Shown piece by piece: positions 8,804-17,497 of a stretch of DNA of 64,000 bases. Source of the DNA: Streptomyces sp. BV286 (lineage in GTDB: Bacteria > Actinomycetota > Actinomycetes > Streptomycetales > Streptomycetaceae). The stretch spans positions 1-64,000 of the forward strand of contig NZ_JAHRIB010000098.1 in the NCBI RefSeq assembly GCF_019090165.1. The letters run 5' to 3'. Numbering within the stretch: position 1 is the first letter of the stretch; each line of letters begins with the position of its first letter. The notes under the pieces are model-generated. The model saw nothing but the letters and a program-made list of their open reading frames with translations, was not told the DNA's origin and did not search any database. The position numbers and the translations under genes are program-made.

Positions 8804-9880
8804 GTGAGACGAATAGTCGCCATCGTCCTGGCGGTGTTCCTGATCGGCGGAGTGGCAGCAGCCGTCGTAGCGGGCCGCGAAGAACAGGGCAGGAGCACGG
8901 CAACGAAGACCGTGCGCGCAGTGATCGGATCGGAGAAGGCGGAGTTCTTCGCCGACCCGGATGTGGTGAAGGCCCTGGCTGCCAGGGGCTACACCGTGGA
9001 GACGGAGACCTCCGGGTCCTGGGCCATGGAGGGACTCGACCTCAAGGGGTACGACTTCGCTTTCCCCTCCAGCCAGGCACCCGCCGGGGAACTGGCCTCG
9101 AAGTACCACGTACGGCAGCTCCTGCCGCGCCCCTTCTACTCGCCCCTCGTGGTCGTGGCTCACCGGAGCGCCGCCGAAGTACTGGCCCGCAACGGCCTCG
9201 CCACCCTGGGGAAGAAGGGCAACGGCACCCTGAAGATGGGCGCCTTCCTCAAGGCGGCCGAGGCCGACCGGACCTGGCAGCAGCTCAAGGGAGCGGACCG
9301 GTACGGGGAGTTGAGCGGCACGCTGTTCATCTCCACCACTGACCCGGCCAGTTCGAACTCGGGCGCGCTCTACCTCGCCGCGGCCTCGTACGTCGCCGAC
9401 GGCGGCCGGGTCGCCGACTCGGAGGCCGCCGTCGCCCGCACGGCACCCCTGATGCGCAAGCTGATCAGTGTCCAGGGCGCCCAGCAGACCAGCACGGACG
9501 CGGCGTTCAGGGACTTCGTGAGCGACGTGGGTAACCCTCTCGTCCTCGTGTACGAGTCCCAGGTCGCCGCGCTCCTCACCCAGGGCCGGGGCGTCGGCGA
9601 CCTGACGGTCCTCTACCCGGACACCACCGCGAACAGCGACCACACCGTCGTCCCCCTCACGGACGAGGGCCGGGCCGTCGGCGAACTCCTCGGCACCGAC
9701 AAGGAGTTGCGCGGGCTCGCGGTCCGGCACGGGTTCCGGCCCCAGGGCGCGGCCGTCGAGTTCACGACGGCCACCGACGCCCACTCCACGTATCTCAACC
9801 AGACGCTGACCGGCGTCCGGCAGGCGCCCGTGCCCGCATCCAAGGTGCTGCACGAGATGGCGCGCCGGGCGAAGGGCTAG
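8804..9880 (+). CDS. Membrane-anchored solute-binding-like protein, first gene of TelA operon
   Basis: The 358-residue protein begins with one hydrophobic segment (RRIVAIVLAVFLIGGVAAAV, residues 2-21) and then an extracytoplasmic domain resembling type-2 periplasmic binding proteins (VRAVIGSEKAEFF; STTDPASSNSGALYLAAASY; VLVYESQVAALL). The same signatures recur in the N-terminal half of the lipoprotein at 11065 (DPARSNSGFSTLVSVASG; LLNYESVL), so these are related modules. The start is GTG at 8804, with GTG at 8802 out of frame. TelA follows after 12 nt. The ligand is unknown, and no ABC transporter genes accompany it, so it is probably a sensor or adaptor rather than a transporter subunit. Confidence 0.75.
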   Translation: MRRIVAIVLAVFLIGGVAAAVVAGREEQGRSTATKTVRAVIGSEKAEFFADPDVVKALAARGYTVETETSGSWAMEGLDLKGYDFAFPSSQAPAGELASKYHVRQLLPRPFYSPLVVVAHRSAAEVLARNGLATLGKKGNGTLKMGAFLKAAEADRTWQQLKGADRYGELSGTLFISTTDPASSNSGALYLAAASYVADGGRVADSEAAVARTAPLMRKLISVQGAQQTSTDAAFRDFVSDVGNPLVLVYESQVAALLTQGRGVGDLTVLYPDTTANSDHTVVPLTDEGRAVGELLGTDKELRGLAVRHGFRPQGAAVEFTTATDAHSTYLNQTLTGVRQAPVPASKVLHEMARRAKG

Positions 9881-9892
9881 GGGGAACCGCAC

Positions 9893-11068
9893 ATGAACGA
9901 CACCGAGGACACCTTTGTCCTGACGCCTCCGGAGGCGGTCGGGGCCGTACCGAAGGAGAAGGCCGGCGGACTCGTGCCGGTCGACGAGTCGGTCCGCACC
10001 GACATGGCCCGCAGGGCCGCCGAGTACGTCGACGGGATCGCCGCGCTCGACGCCCGCTCCCCCGAGTTCGCCGGGCGGATCGGGGAGATCGTGGCTCTCG
10101 GCTCCGGCGAGATGCGCGGCGCGGCCGCCCAGTCGAACCGCATGCTGGACCGCACGATCCGCAGCCTGCCCGCCAACGGGGAGGACGCCCAGTCACGCGT
10201 CTCGTCCTCACTGGTCGAACTGCGGCGCACCGTCGAGGACCTGGACCCGCGCGACGTGCCCGGCGGGAAGGCCCGCAAGCTGCTGTCCCGGCTGCCGGGC
10301 GGCAACAGGCTCCGCGACCACGTCGCCAAGTACGCCTCCGCACAGGGCACGTTGAACAGGATCGTGGGCTCCCTGCGCGGCGGCCAGGACGAACTGCGCC
10401 GCGACAACGCCGCGTTGCAGACCGAGCGCGTCCGCCTGTGGGACTCGATGGGCAAGCTCCAGGAGTACGTCGTCCTGACGGAGGCCCTGGACGCGGCCGT
10501 CGAGCGGCACATCGCCGGCGCGGAGGCGGTGGATCCCGCCCAGGCGGACATCCTGCGCGCCGACGTCCTGTTCCCCGTGCGGCAGAAGCACCAGGACCTG
10601 CTGACCCAGCTCGCGGTGTGCGCGCAGGGCTACCTGGCGATGGACGTGGTCCGCCGCAACAACGAGGAACTGATCAAGGGGGTCGACCGCGCCGCCACCA
10701 CGACGGTCTCCGCGCTGCGCATCTCCGTGATGCTCGCCTCCGCCCTCGACAACCAGCGCAAGGTGGTCGAGCAGGTCAACGCCCTGCGCGGCACGACGGA
10801 GGACCTCATCCGCGGCAACGCGGAGATGCTCGCCACGCAGTCCGGCGAGATCCAGCGCATCGCCGCCGACCCGGCCGTCGGCGCGGAGACGCTCCGCTCG
10901 GCCTTCCAGCAGATCTACCGGACCCTCGACACGATCGACACGTACAAGGCCCGGGCCACCGAGTCCATGGCCGCCACGGTGGAGTCGCTGACCTCCGAGC
11001 TCCAGCACGCGAGCGCGTACCTGGAGCGGTCGAGGTCGAAGGTCGCGCTGGAAGGGGGTCTCACATGA
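9893..11068 (+). CDS. TelA/KlaA family toxic-anion-resistance protein
   Basis: The 391-residue, mostly alpha-helical protein matches the TelA (YceH/YaaN) family linked to tellurite and other stress tolerance. Family-like segments include LPGGNRLRDHVAKYASAQGTLN, LQTERVRLWDSMGKLQEYV, VRQKHQDLLTQLAVCAQGYLAMDVVRRNNEELI in shorter conserved blocks. Long coiled-coil stretches fill residues 120-380. There is no signal peptide or membrane span, so it should act at the inner face of the membrane. The last codons overlap the next ATG as ATGA. Family assignment is firm; molecular function is not established for this family. Confidence 0.88.
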   Translation: MNDTEDTFVLTPPEAVGAVPKEKAGGLVPVDESVRTDMARRAAEYVDGIAALDARSPEFAGRIGEIVALGSGEMRGAAAQSNRMLDRTIRSLPANGEDAQSRVSSSLVELRRTVEDLDPRDVPGGKARKLLSRLPGGNRLRDHVAKYASAQGTLNRIVGSLRGGQDELRRDNAALQTERVRLWDSMGKLQEYVVLTEALDAAVERHIAGAEAVDPAQADILRADVLFPVRQKHQDLLTQLAVCAQGYLAMDVVRRNNEELIKGVDRAATTTVSALRISVMLASALDNQRKVVEQVNALRGTTEDLIRGNAEMLATQSGEIQRIAADPAVGAETLRSAFQQIYRTLDTIDTYKARATESMAATVESLTSELQHASAYLERSRSKVALEGGLT

Positions 11069-12699
11069 GACTTCACCCCGCTCGCCCCGGACGGCCTGCT
11101 CGCCCCGAACGCCCCGAACGCTCCGGACGCTCCGGACGGCCCGTTCGACCGATGCACCTCGGCGTGCGGCGTACGGCTCTCGGCGCGGTGCTGCTGCTCG
11201 CGGTGGCCGCGTGCACGGCTCCCGGGGAGGACACCACCGGGCCCGCGCCGCACGAACCCGGCACCCTCCGCGTCCTCGCCTCCAGTGAACTGGCGGACAT
11301 GAAGGGCATGCTGGAGCAGGTCCGCGAGGACACCGGCATCACGGTCCGCCCCACCTACATGGGCACCCTCGACGCCGTACGCCTTCTCGCGAAGGGCAGG
11401 ACCGAGGGCACGTACGACGCGGTCTGGCTCTCCTCCAACGACTACCTGCGGCTGGACCCGGCCGCCGCGAAGCGGGTCGTGTCCCAGACCCCGGTCATGT
11501 CCAGCCCGCTGGCCGTCGGAGTGAAGGACGCCACCGTGCGGAAGCTCGGATGGCAGCCGGAAAACGTCACCTGGGCCGACGTCGAGAAGGCGGTGAAGGA
11601 CGGCCGGCTGACCTACGGGATGACCGATCCCGCGCGCTCCAACTCCGGTTTCTCCACGCTCGTCTCGGTGGCCTCGGGTCTCTCCGGCGCCCAGTCCGCG
11701 CTCACGGACGCCGACGTGCGGCAGGCGACGCCGAGGCTGCGGGAGTTCTTCGGGGGCCAGCGGCTGACGTCCGGCTCCTCGGGCTGGCTGGCGGCGGCGT
11801 ACGACCGGCGCGGCGACGTCGACGCCCTGCTCAACTACGAGTCGGTGCTGCGGTCGAAGAAGGGCCTGACGGTGATCCGGCCGCGCGACGGAGTCGTCAC
11901 CGCCGACTACCCGATCTCCTCGCTCGCGTCCACGAGCCGGGAGGTCCGCGAGGACGTCCGGCGCCTCGCCGAGGCCCTGCGCACCCCGGCGAACCAGCGG
12001 CTGATCACCGAGCGCACCCTCCGCCGCCCCGTCGTGCCCTCCGTGCCGCCCGCGGCGGGCCTGGACACCACCCGGCGCCGCGAACTGCCCTTCCCGGGCA
12101 GCCGTTCGGTCGCCGACGGACTGCTCGACTCGTACGAGAACACGCTGCGCCGGCCCTCACGGACGGTGTACGTCCTCGACACCTCGGGCTCGATGGGCGA
12201 CGAAGGCCGGCTCGGCCGGCTGAAGAAGGCGCTCACCGGTCTCACCGGCGACTTCCGCGAGCGCGAGGAGGTCACGCTGATGCCGTTCGGCTCGGCGGTC
12301 AAGAGCGTACGCACGCATGTGGTGCGGCCCGGGAACCCGCGGGCGGGCCTGGACGCGATCCGCCGCGACACCGAGGCGCTCACCGCCGAGGGCGACACGG
12401 CGATCTACACGTCGCTCCAGAAGGCGTACGAGCACCTCGGGGCCGACGACGACACGTTCACGTCGATCGTGCTGATGACGGACGGCGAGAACACGGCGGG
12501 CGCCGGCCCGGCCGAGTTCGACGGCTTCTACCGCCGGCTGACCGAGGACGAGCGGCGGATCCCCGTCTTCCCGATCCTCTTCGGCGACTCCGACCGCGGC
12601 GAGCTGGAACACATCGCCGACCTGACCGGCGGCCGCCTCTTCGACGCCCGGAAGGGTTCGCTCGACGGCGCCTTCGAGGAGATCCGTGGCTACCAATAG
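11065..12699 (+). CDS. Lipoprotein with solute-binding-like and VWA domains
   Basis: The 544-residue protein has an Arg/Pro-rich start, a signal segment ending in a lipobox (LLLAVAAC, Cys50), a solute-binding-like domain (about 65-330) and a C-terminal von Willebrand A domain. The MIDAS motif DTSGSMGD is near residue 372, with the metal-site Thr in GDTAIYT and the Asp in LMTDGEN. It should be tethered outside the membrane. Methionine 30 (11152) would give a conventional lipoprotein signal peptide, but the ATGA overlap with telA favours 11065. It pairs with the 8804 protein, which lacks the VWA domain. The following gene overlaps it by 14 nt. Confidence 0.88.
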   Translation: MRLHPARPGRPARPERPERSGRSGRPVRPMHLGVRRTALGAVLLLAVAACTAPGEDTTGPAPHEPGTLRVLASSELADMKGMLEQVREDTGITVRPTYMGTLDAVRLLAKGRTEGTYDAVWLSSNDYLRLDPAAAKRVVSQTPVMSSPLAVGVKDATVRKLGWQPENVTWADVEKAVKDGRLTYGMTDPARSNSGFSTLVSVASGLSGAQSALTDADVRQATPRLREFFGGQRLTSGSSGWLAAAYDRRGDVDALLNYESVLRSKKGLTVIRPRDGVVTADYPISSLASTSREVREDVRRLAEALRTPANQRLITERTLRRPVVPSVPPAAGLDTTRRRELPFPGSRSVADGLLDSYENTLRRPSRTVYVLDTSGSMGDEGRLGRLKKALTGLTGDFREREEVTLMPFGSAVKSVRTHVVRPGNPRAGLDAIRRDTEALTAEGDTAIYTSLQKAYEHLGADDDTFTSIVLMTDGENTAGAGPAEFDGFYRRLTEDERRIPVFPILFGDSDRGELEHIADLTGGRLFDARKGSLDGAFEEIRGYQ

Positions 12700-13285
12700 G
12701 TTTCTGGGCTACCTGGAGTCCCGCAAGAACCTCACCGGGAGTGCCTGCGGGGTCGTCGGCCTCGCGCTGACCTTCGCGGGAGTCGCGGGGCCGTACTGGC
12801 CGGTCGTCGTCGCGGGGCTGTACGGCGCGGGCGCGCTGATCGCCCCGCCGGAGCGGCCGCCGCTGCCGGACTTCCCCGATCCGTCCGCCCAGCTGGACGA
12901 GGTGCGGGACGACTTCGTGAAGCTGCGGGCCTACCTGGCGGACGTCGAACTGCCGCCCGCCGCGACCGGACGGCTCACCGAACTGACCGAACTGCTGGCC
13001 GCGCTGCTTGACCCGGGCTGGGTCGCCGAGGTCCTGGCCCAGGACCCGGAGGGGGTGCATGCCCTGTCCCGGGCTGTGCGACAGGACATCCCGGAGGCGG
13101 TGGACACCTTCGTACGGACGAGATGGTGGACACGGCTGACACCGGGCACGGAACCGCCGGAACGACATCTGGAGCGCCAACTCCATTTGTTCCAGGCAGA
13201 GTTTGGTCGGCTGGCCACCGCGCTGCGGGATATCGAGGCACGGCGACAGGAATCACTCACGCGGTACCTGGAGGGCCGGTCGTAG
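12686..13285 (+). CDS. Two-TM membrane protein, last gene of TelA operon (XpaC-like by context)
   Basis: The 199-residue protein has two hydrophobic segments near the N-terminus (residues about 17-35 and 36-53, SACGVVGLALTFAG and WPVVVAGLYGAGALI), then a cytoplasmic helical domain rich in Leu and Glu. The GTG start lies inside the preceding gene, giving a 14-nt overlap and probable translational coupling. In Bacillus a TelA homologue (YaaN) lies next to XpaC, a small membrane protein of similar design. I use that as the best analogy but cannot prove homology by eye. Confidence 0.7.
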   Translation: MATNRFLGYLESRKNLTGSACGVVGLALTFAGVAGPYWPVVVAGLYGAGALIAPPERPPLPDFPDPSAQLDEVRDDFVKLRAYLADVELPPAATGRLTELTELLAALLDPGWVAEVLAQDPEGVHALSRAVRQDIPEAVDTFVRTRWWTRLTPGTEPPERHLERQLHLFQAEFGRLATALRDIEARRQESLTRYLEGRS

Positions 13286-13372
13286 ATCGCCCCCGCCGCT
13301 CTGCACTTCGGGAGCACACGGCACGACGTCCCATCCCCGGCAGGCGGGGGACGGTCTCTTGAATTCGGACGT

Positions 13373-15994
13373 TCAGGCGAGCTCACCGAGCAGACCGGCT
13401 TTGCGCTCCAGGGTGCTTTGGAGGAGTTCGGCATACTCGTCGGGGCTGTGCTGGGCCAGGCCAGTAGCGATCTCGACCGCCTCTGCTGCTGCCTCCAACG
13501 CTGCGGGCAACTGGGTGCCGTCCTGGGCCAGCGCCCAGGCGAACATGTCCAACGCCGCGGCAAGCGAAGGCTGGTGAGCCTGCGGATCCTCATCAGCAAG
13601 CCGCCGCAGGATGACCAGACCTTCTCGGATGGCTTCCAGCGCGCGATCGCAACAATCCAGGTGGACCAGCGGGATGCTGAGGTTGATCAAGAGACCGGCC
13701 AGTTCCTTCCTGAGATCGTCGGTTGCGATCTCGGCTTTGCGGCGGGTGAGTGCGATTGCTTCAGCGAGCGCATCCGCGGCCTGCTCATAGCGCCTCTCGT
13801 GGGCGGGCGAGGTGAACTCGGAGCTTCTGCCCTCCTCTCGACGTTCTTCCAGATCGATCAGAGTGAGCCCTAGTTCCTTAAGAGCTCTGACCGCGAGAAT
13901 GTCATTGCTTGTCTTGGCAAAGAGGACAGCACCCTGCCGGAGGTAAAAACTTGCCTGATCAGACTGTTCATCCTCTAAAAAGAGCCGGCCCAGACTGGCC
14001 GATGCTCCCGCGGCAATCTCGGTTTCCCAGAGGCCGCCCACTTCAAGAGCGCACGCAATGCTCTCCTGAAACGAGCTGATGGCTTCAGGGCGCCGACCTG
14101 CACCGTCCAATGTCCAGCCGAGGTTGAGCAGCGCGAGAGCCTTTACGCTCTTACTGGTCTGGGACAGCACCGCCAGGCTTTCCGTCAACGCGTCGATTGC
14201 CTCGGTGTACCTTTCGACATGGGCGAGGTGAGAGCCGTAATTCATGAGCGCTACCGCTGCAAGGTGCCGGTTGGAGCCTTGCCGCAGAAGAGGGACAGCC
14301 TGCTCGGACATCCGGAACGATTCCTCGTGATGACCGGCGGCCCCCAGGTGCAAGGCGAGAGCGCGCAGCGCCGTGCCCTCGCCAAGTCGGTCGCCCAGGC
14401 CGTGGAACGCCTCCGCAGCCCTGCGTGCCTCGGCGATGGCCTCGTCGTGGGCGTTCAGCTCGCGCAGTGCGTCGCTGAGTGACACGCGGGCGCGCGCCTC
14501 TCCGCGCTGATCGTCCAGGGTGCGCGCAGCCTGGACGGCGAGTTCAGCGGTGGCCCGCCACTCTTCCCAGTGACCGCGTGTGGACAGGTAGTTCTCCAGG
14601 GCCATGGGCAGGTCCCGGGCGATTTCGGCGTGCCCCCTCGATTCGGCGATATTCGCTGCGGCGAGCAGATTCTCTCGTTCTGCGTCCAACCACGCGAGCG
14701 CCTGGGTTCGATCGGGGAAGCCCCGGGGCGTCGGCTCCGTCAGAGCGATGACGTAGCCGTCAGCCCTCGTTGCACGCGCCAGGTAGTACAGGAGAAGCTG
14801 CGCGACGTCATCTGCCGTCGTGGGTTCTGCACCGGCCCGTTCGCCGGCGTATACCCGCACTAAGTCGTGTACGCGCCAGCGTCCCCAGACAGCCCCGGCT
14901 TCGACCAAGTGGGCACGAACGAGCTCCTGCAGGCGTTGCTCGGTTTGTGGCTGATCTTCGGCGACGACGTGAGCGGCTGCCTCGGTGGACAGCTCAGGGC
15001 CGGGATTGAGAGCGACCAGTCGGAACATCCTGGCCTGGGCTTCACTCAGTTGCTCGTACGACAAGTCCAAGGCAGCCCGGACAGCGTGACTTTCGTGCCT
15101 GAGCTGGTCCAGCCGGTGATGAACGTCGGACAGGGCTTGGCGTAGGGAAGCAAGGGGGCGGCTGGGCATATCGGCGAGGAGAGCGGCGGCGATGCGTAGA
15201 GCAAGGGGCAGGCCTGCGCATAACCGGGCGATCACTGAAGCGTCCTCGGGGGCGTCGGTCACGCGAGTGTCGGCGGCACCGCGGGCCTTGGAAAGAGCCA
15301 TGCGCAACAGCTCGACCGAGGTGTGCTCGTCGAGGATGTCGAGATCATGCAGGCGGGCCCCCACATCGAGAGTGTGGCGGGAGGTAAGGAGGGCCGCAGT
15401 GATGCCGTCGGTGGGTAGCAGAGGCTTGACCTGCTCGCTGCTGGAGGCGTTGTCGATGACGACCAGGATGCGCTGCTTCTGCCTGGCGTATTCCGCCAGC
15501 ACGCTGCGGTAGAGGCGTGAGCGGTCCTGCAGTTCCTGGGGGATGTGCTCGACAGGTATACCCAGGGCGTCAAGCAGGCCGTGCAGGGCCTGCGCAGGGG
15601 CCAGACGGCGACCGGTGTCGTAGCCGAACATGTCGACGAACAGCACGCCTCCGGGGAACCAACCGGGCTTCTCCGAAGCCTTGTGAGCGGTCTGTACTAC
15701 GAGTTCGGTCTTGCCGACCCCGGCCAGGCCCGACACCGACGCCACCAGCACCACTTCCTGTCGCTGCAGCCCAGGAGCCAGCCCTTGCAACAGCTCTCCC
15801 ACATGAGTGTCGCGACCAGTGAAAGTGGGCGAAGCCTGGGGCAGGCCGGACAGCGCCGAGGTGACTGGTGTAGCTAACTGCAGACTGACATTCCGACCTT
15901 GGATCACCCCGCCGAAGTACACGCCATCGTGGATCTGATTCGACGTGTCCACTCCCGCCGCCCCATCTTCACCGGCGGTGTCGGCTTCAGCCAT
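13373..15994 (-). CDS. STAND NTPase (NB-ARC/TPR) with N-terminal RHIM-like amyloid motif
   Basis: The 873-residue protein has four parts. Residues 19-40 form a short Gly-rich motif (NQIHDGVYFGGVIQGR). An NB-ARC ATPase follows: P-loop GLAGVGKT at 89-96, Walker B RILVVIDN at 175-182, sensor LLTSR at 202-206, GLPLAL at 261-266, and an MHD-like VHDLVR at 375-380. Then come a winged-helix linker and TPR repeats (about 450-870) as ligand sensor. It is built like plant NLR and animal apoptosome-type receptors. The N-terminal motif matches the C-terminal motif of the protein encoded 5 nt upstream, which implies effector recruitment by amyloid templating (inference). Bacterial STAND proteins of this type are linked to phage defence or cell death. 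Codon use is less GC-extreme than in neighbours. Confidence 0.87.
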   Translation of the reverse strand: MAEADTAGEDGAAGVDTSNQIHDGVYFGGVIQGRNVSLQLATPVTSALSGLPQASPTFTGRDTHVGELLQGLAPGLQRQEVVLVASVSGLAGVGKTELVVQTAHKASEKPGWFPGGVLFVDMFGYDTGRRLAPAQALHGLLDALGIPVEHIPQELQDRSRLYRSVLAEYARQKQRILVVIDNASSSEQVKPLLPTDGITAALLTSRHTLDVGARLHDLDILDEHTSVELLRMALSKARGAADTRVTDAPEDASVIARLCAGLPLALRIAAALLADMPSRPLASLRQALSDVHHRLDQLRHESHAVRAALDLSYEQLSEAQARMFRLVALNPGPELSTEAAAHVVAEDQPQTEQRLQELVRAHLVEAGAVWGRWRVHDLVRVYAGERAGAEPTTADDVAQLLLYYLARATRADGYVIALTEPTPRGFPDRTQALAWLDAERENLLAAANIAESRGHAEIARDLPMALENYLSTRGHWEEWRATAELAVQAARTLDDQRGEARARVSLSDALRELNAHDEAIAEARRAAEAFHGLGDRLGEGTALRALALHLGAAGHHEESFRMSEQAVPLLRQGSNRHLAAVALMNYGSHLAHVERYTEAIDALTESLAVLSQTSKSVKALALLNLGWTLDGAGRRPEAISSFQESIACALEVGGLWETEIAAGASASLGRLFLEDEQSDQASFYLRQGAVLFAKTSNDILAVRALKELGLTLIDLEERREEGRSSEFTSPAHERRYEQAADALAEAIALTRRKAEIATDDLRKELAGLLINLSIPLVHLDCCDRALEAIREGLVILRRLADEDPQAHQPSLAAALDMFAWALAQDGTQLPAALEAAAEAVEIATGLAQHSPDEYAELLQSTLERKAGLLGELA

Positions 15995-15999
15995 GCTGG

Positions 16000-16437
16000 T
16001 CAGTCCTGCGCTGGCGGCGAGCTGGGGGTGGTCGGGAGTGGGGCGGCAAAGGAGACTCCGGAGAAGTCTCGGCCCTGCACTGCCGGTCCGTGAAAGGTGC
16101 CGCCGCTGATCTCGTTGTGCACCTCACCGCCACCGGTGCGCACCAGCTTCGCCTGCTCATGCCATCGCTGCAGACCTGCTCGGAAGTCCGCATCCACAGC
16201 GGCCCTCACCGCCAGGACCGTACTCAACGCTTGCGCGCGTGCCGGATCCGCTGGCACATCCTCCAGCCTGACCAACTCCGTCTCCCCCAAACTCAACGCT
16301 GAGTCGTCGGCAGTGTCCCGGCCACGCTGGAATGGACGGCGCACCAGAGTACTCAGTCCCGCCCATGACTGCCGTCCGACTTCACCGCCGACGCCACCCG
16401 CCAACGCCGCCAGCAGTCCCACCGACACCGGATCCAC
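16000..16437 (-). CDS. Putative cell-death effector with C-terminal RHIM-like motif
   Basis: The 145-residue protein begins with a Gly/Ala-rich hydrophobic segment (VSVGLLAALAGGVGGEV, residues 4-20). A helical domain follows (about 50-100). The C-terminal motif NEISGGTFHGPAVQGRDFSG spans residues 108-127 and is followed by a Pro-rich tail. The motif aligns without gaps to residues 19-40 of the downstream STAND protein, with shared N, I, G, G, Q-G-R positions. Its N-terminal layout recalls HeLo/Bell-type membrane-targeting domains of amyloid-controlled death effectors, but I infer that only from position and hydrophobicity. GTG start, preceded by GAGGTG. It is co-transcribed with the receptor gene, 5 nt apart. 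Confidence 0.75.
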   Translation of the reverse strand: MDPVSVGLLAALAGGVGGEVGRQSWAGLSTLVRRPFQRGRDTADDSALSLGETELVRLEDVPADPARAQALSTVLAVRAAVDADFRAGLQRWHEQAKLVRTGGGEVHNEISGGTFHGPAVQGRDFSGVSFAAPLPTTPSSPPAQD

Positions 16438-17132
16438 TTAACATCACCTCGCGTGATCACAACCCTACTGAGGGTAGACGCGCAGCAAGTAACAACGGTT
16501 CCTTCGAAGGGCTTTGGGGCCTCGTCGCGCGGGCGCATCCGATCTAGGCCACAGGCCTTCGTGCGGCGCACGTTCGCAGGGGTCCGAGGGGGCACCTGTG
16601 GGCCGACCCCCCTGCCATGGTCGCGGCGACGGGCTGGCGGATCGACTCCCCAGCCATGTTCACGTCGCTTGTCGCGGACGCAAGGACATGGACGGACCGC
16701 GCGCTGATCCGCAGTCTTAGCTATCGAGTGCTGCCTCGTACAAGCTTCACGAGCAGATCTGAGTCCAGCAGGTCCGGCAGCACCGTCTCGGCCCCAGTGT
16801 CCCGGAGGGTGGCCGCATCGCTCCGCACGAACGCCACCGCGATCGCGTACGCCGTTCGAGTGCGCCATCGCCCGCGGCGGCGTCCAACCGGAGCCGGCCA
16901 CGTTCATAGAGCCTCAGCAGGCCTCCGACTACCCACGCAGGCTGAACGAAGCCTTCACCCCGGCCCGGATCCGGCGAGGGTGAGGACGTACGCCGACGGT
17001 CGGCCCGGTCCCGGACCTCTGGCAGGACTGGCCCCTCCGGTGACTGTAGGAGCTGGGCACACCAGGCGTGGAGACCCGGGCCACTACGTACCCCGGCGGC
17101 CGGCGGGTCATCTAGCTCCAGGCCACTGACGG
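16438..17132. other. Non-coding or decayed accessory stretch
   Basis: About 700 bp upstream of the STAND pair has no intact gene. Open frames on both strands have biased, non-protein-like composition. One minus-strand segment (16721-16912) reads like a protein tail interrupted by a frameshift and is listed separately. The promoter of the STAND pair must lie just upstream of 16437. The block looks like an old insertion scar. Confidence 0.45.
16721..16912 (-). pseudogene. Decayed gene tail of unknown family
   Basis: On the minus strand one frame reads LYERGRLRLDAAAGDGALE and a shift by one base continues as TAYAIAVAFVRSDAATLRD and then TVLPDLLDSDLLVKLVRG before a TAG at 16721. The regular hydrophobic/charged pattern looks like real protein, and no start or upstream domain remains. 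I cannot name the family. Confidence 0.3.
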
Positions 17133-17336
17133 TTGTGGCCTCGCACGGAGGACACCTACGGCACGACAGGCACCGTGCGCCAGGCCGGCCCCCGCCGCCT
17201 CTGGGACGATCTGGAAAGCGTACGAAGCAAGTGGGACGAGAACGGCAGAATTCCGCTTCACACTCTGCGCGTGGCCCAGTCGCCGGACGGCGGGAGTCTG
17301 ACGTCGCCTGACGGCACGTGGTCCTTCGCCGCCTGA
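17133..17336 (+). pseudogene. C-terminal fragment, probably of an isoaspartate-type methyltransferase
   Basis: The frame opens directly after an in-frame TGA and encodes about 67 residues. The segments VRQAGPRRLWDDLESV and LTSPDGTWSF resemble the tail of Streptomyces protein-L-isoaspartate-like methyltransferases associated with peptide-maturation loci. The catalytic SAM-binding portion is missing, and the apparent TTG start has no Shine-Dalgarno site. I read it as a remnant that ends just before a strong terminator. Confidence 0.4.
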
Positions 17337-17371
17337 GATCGTCGTCCGAATTCGGCGAACGGTCCCTGACC

Positions 17372-17417
17372 CCGCATGGGCGGGGCCCCGCGACATCGTG
17401 GGGCCCCGCCCATGCGG
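17372..17417. terminator. Bidirectional terminator downstream of pckA
   Basis: A perfect 18-bp stem (17372-17389 with 17400-17417) and a 10-nt loop lie between the converging pckA gene and the methyltransferase fragment. It is one of the strongest hairpins in the window. Confidence 0.75.
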
Positions 17418-17497
17418 AGTAGTACTCACCTCAGCCGGCCCCGCGTCGCAGGTCAGGGCAACCCGGGTCGGCTGCGGAGCTAATACGGCGGCGGGCC

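Noticed and set aside
16617..17129. 170-codon plus-strand gene
   Set aside because: Low-complexity Arg/Pro/Gly composition, no ribosome site, and the opposite strand shows more protein-like remnants.
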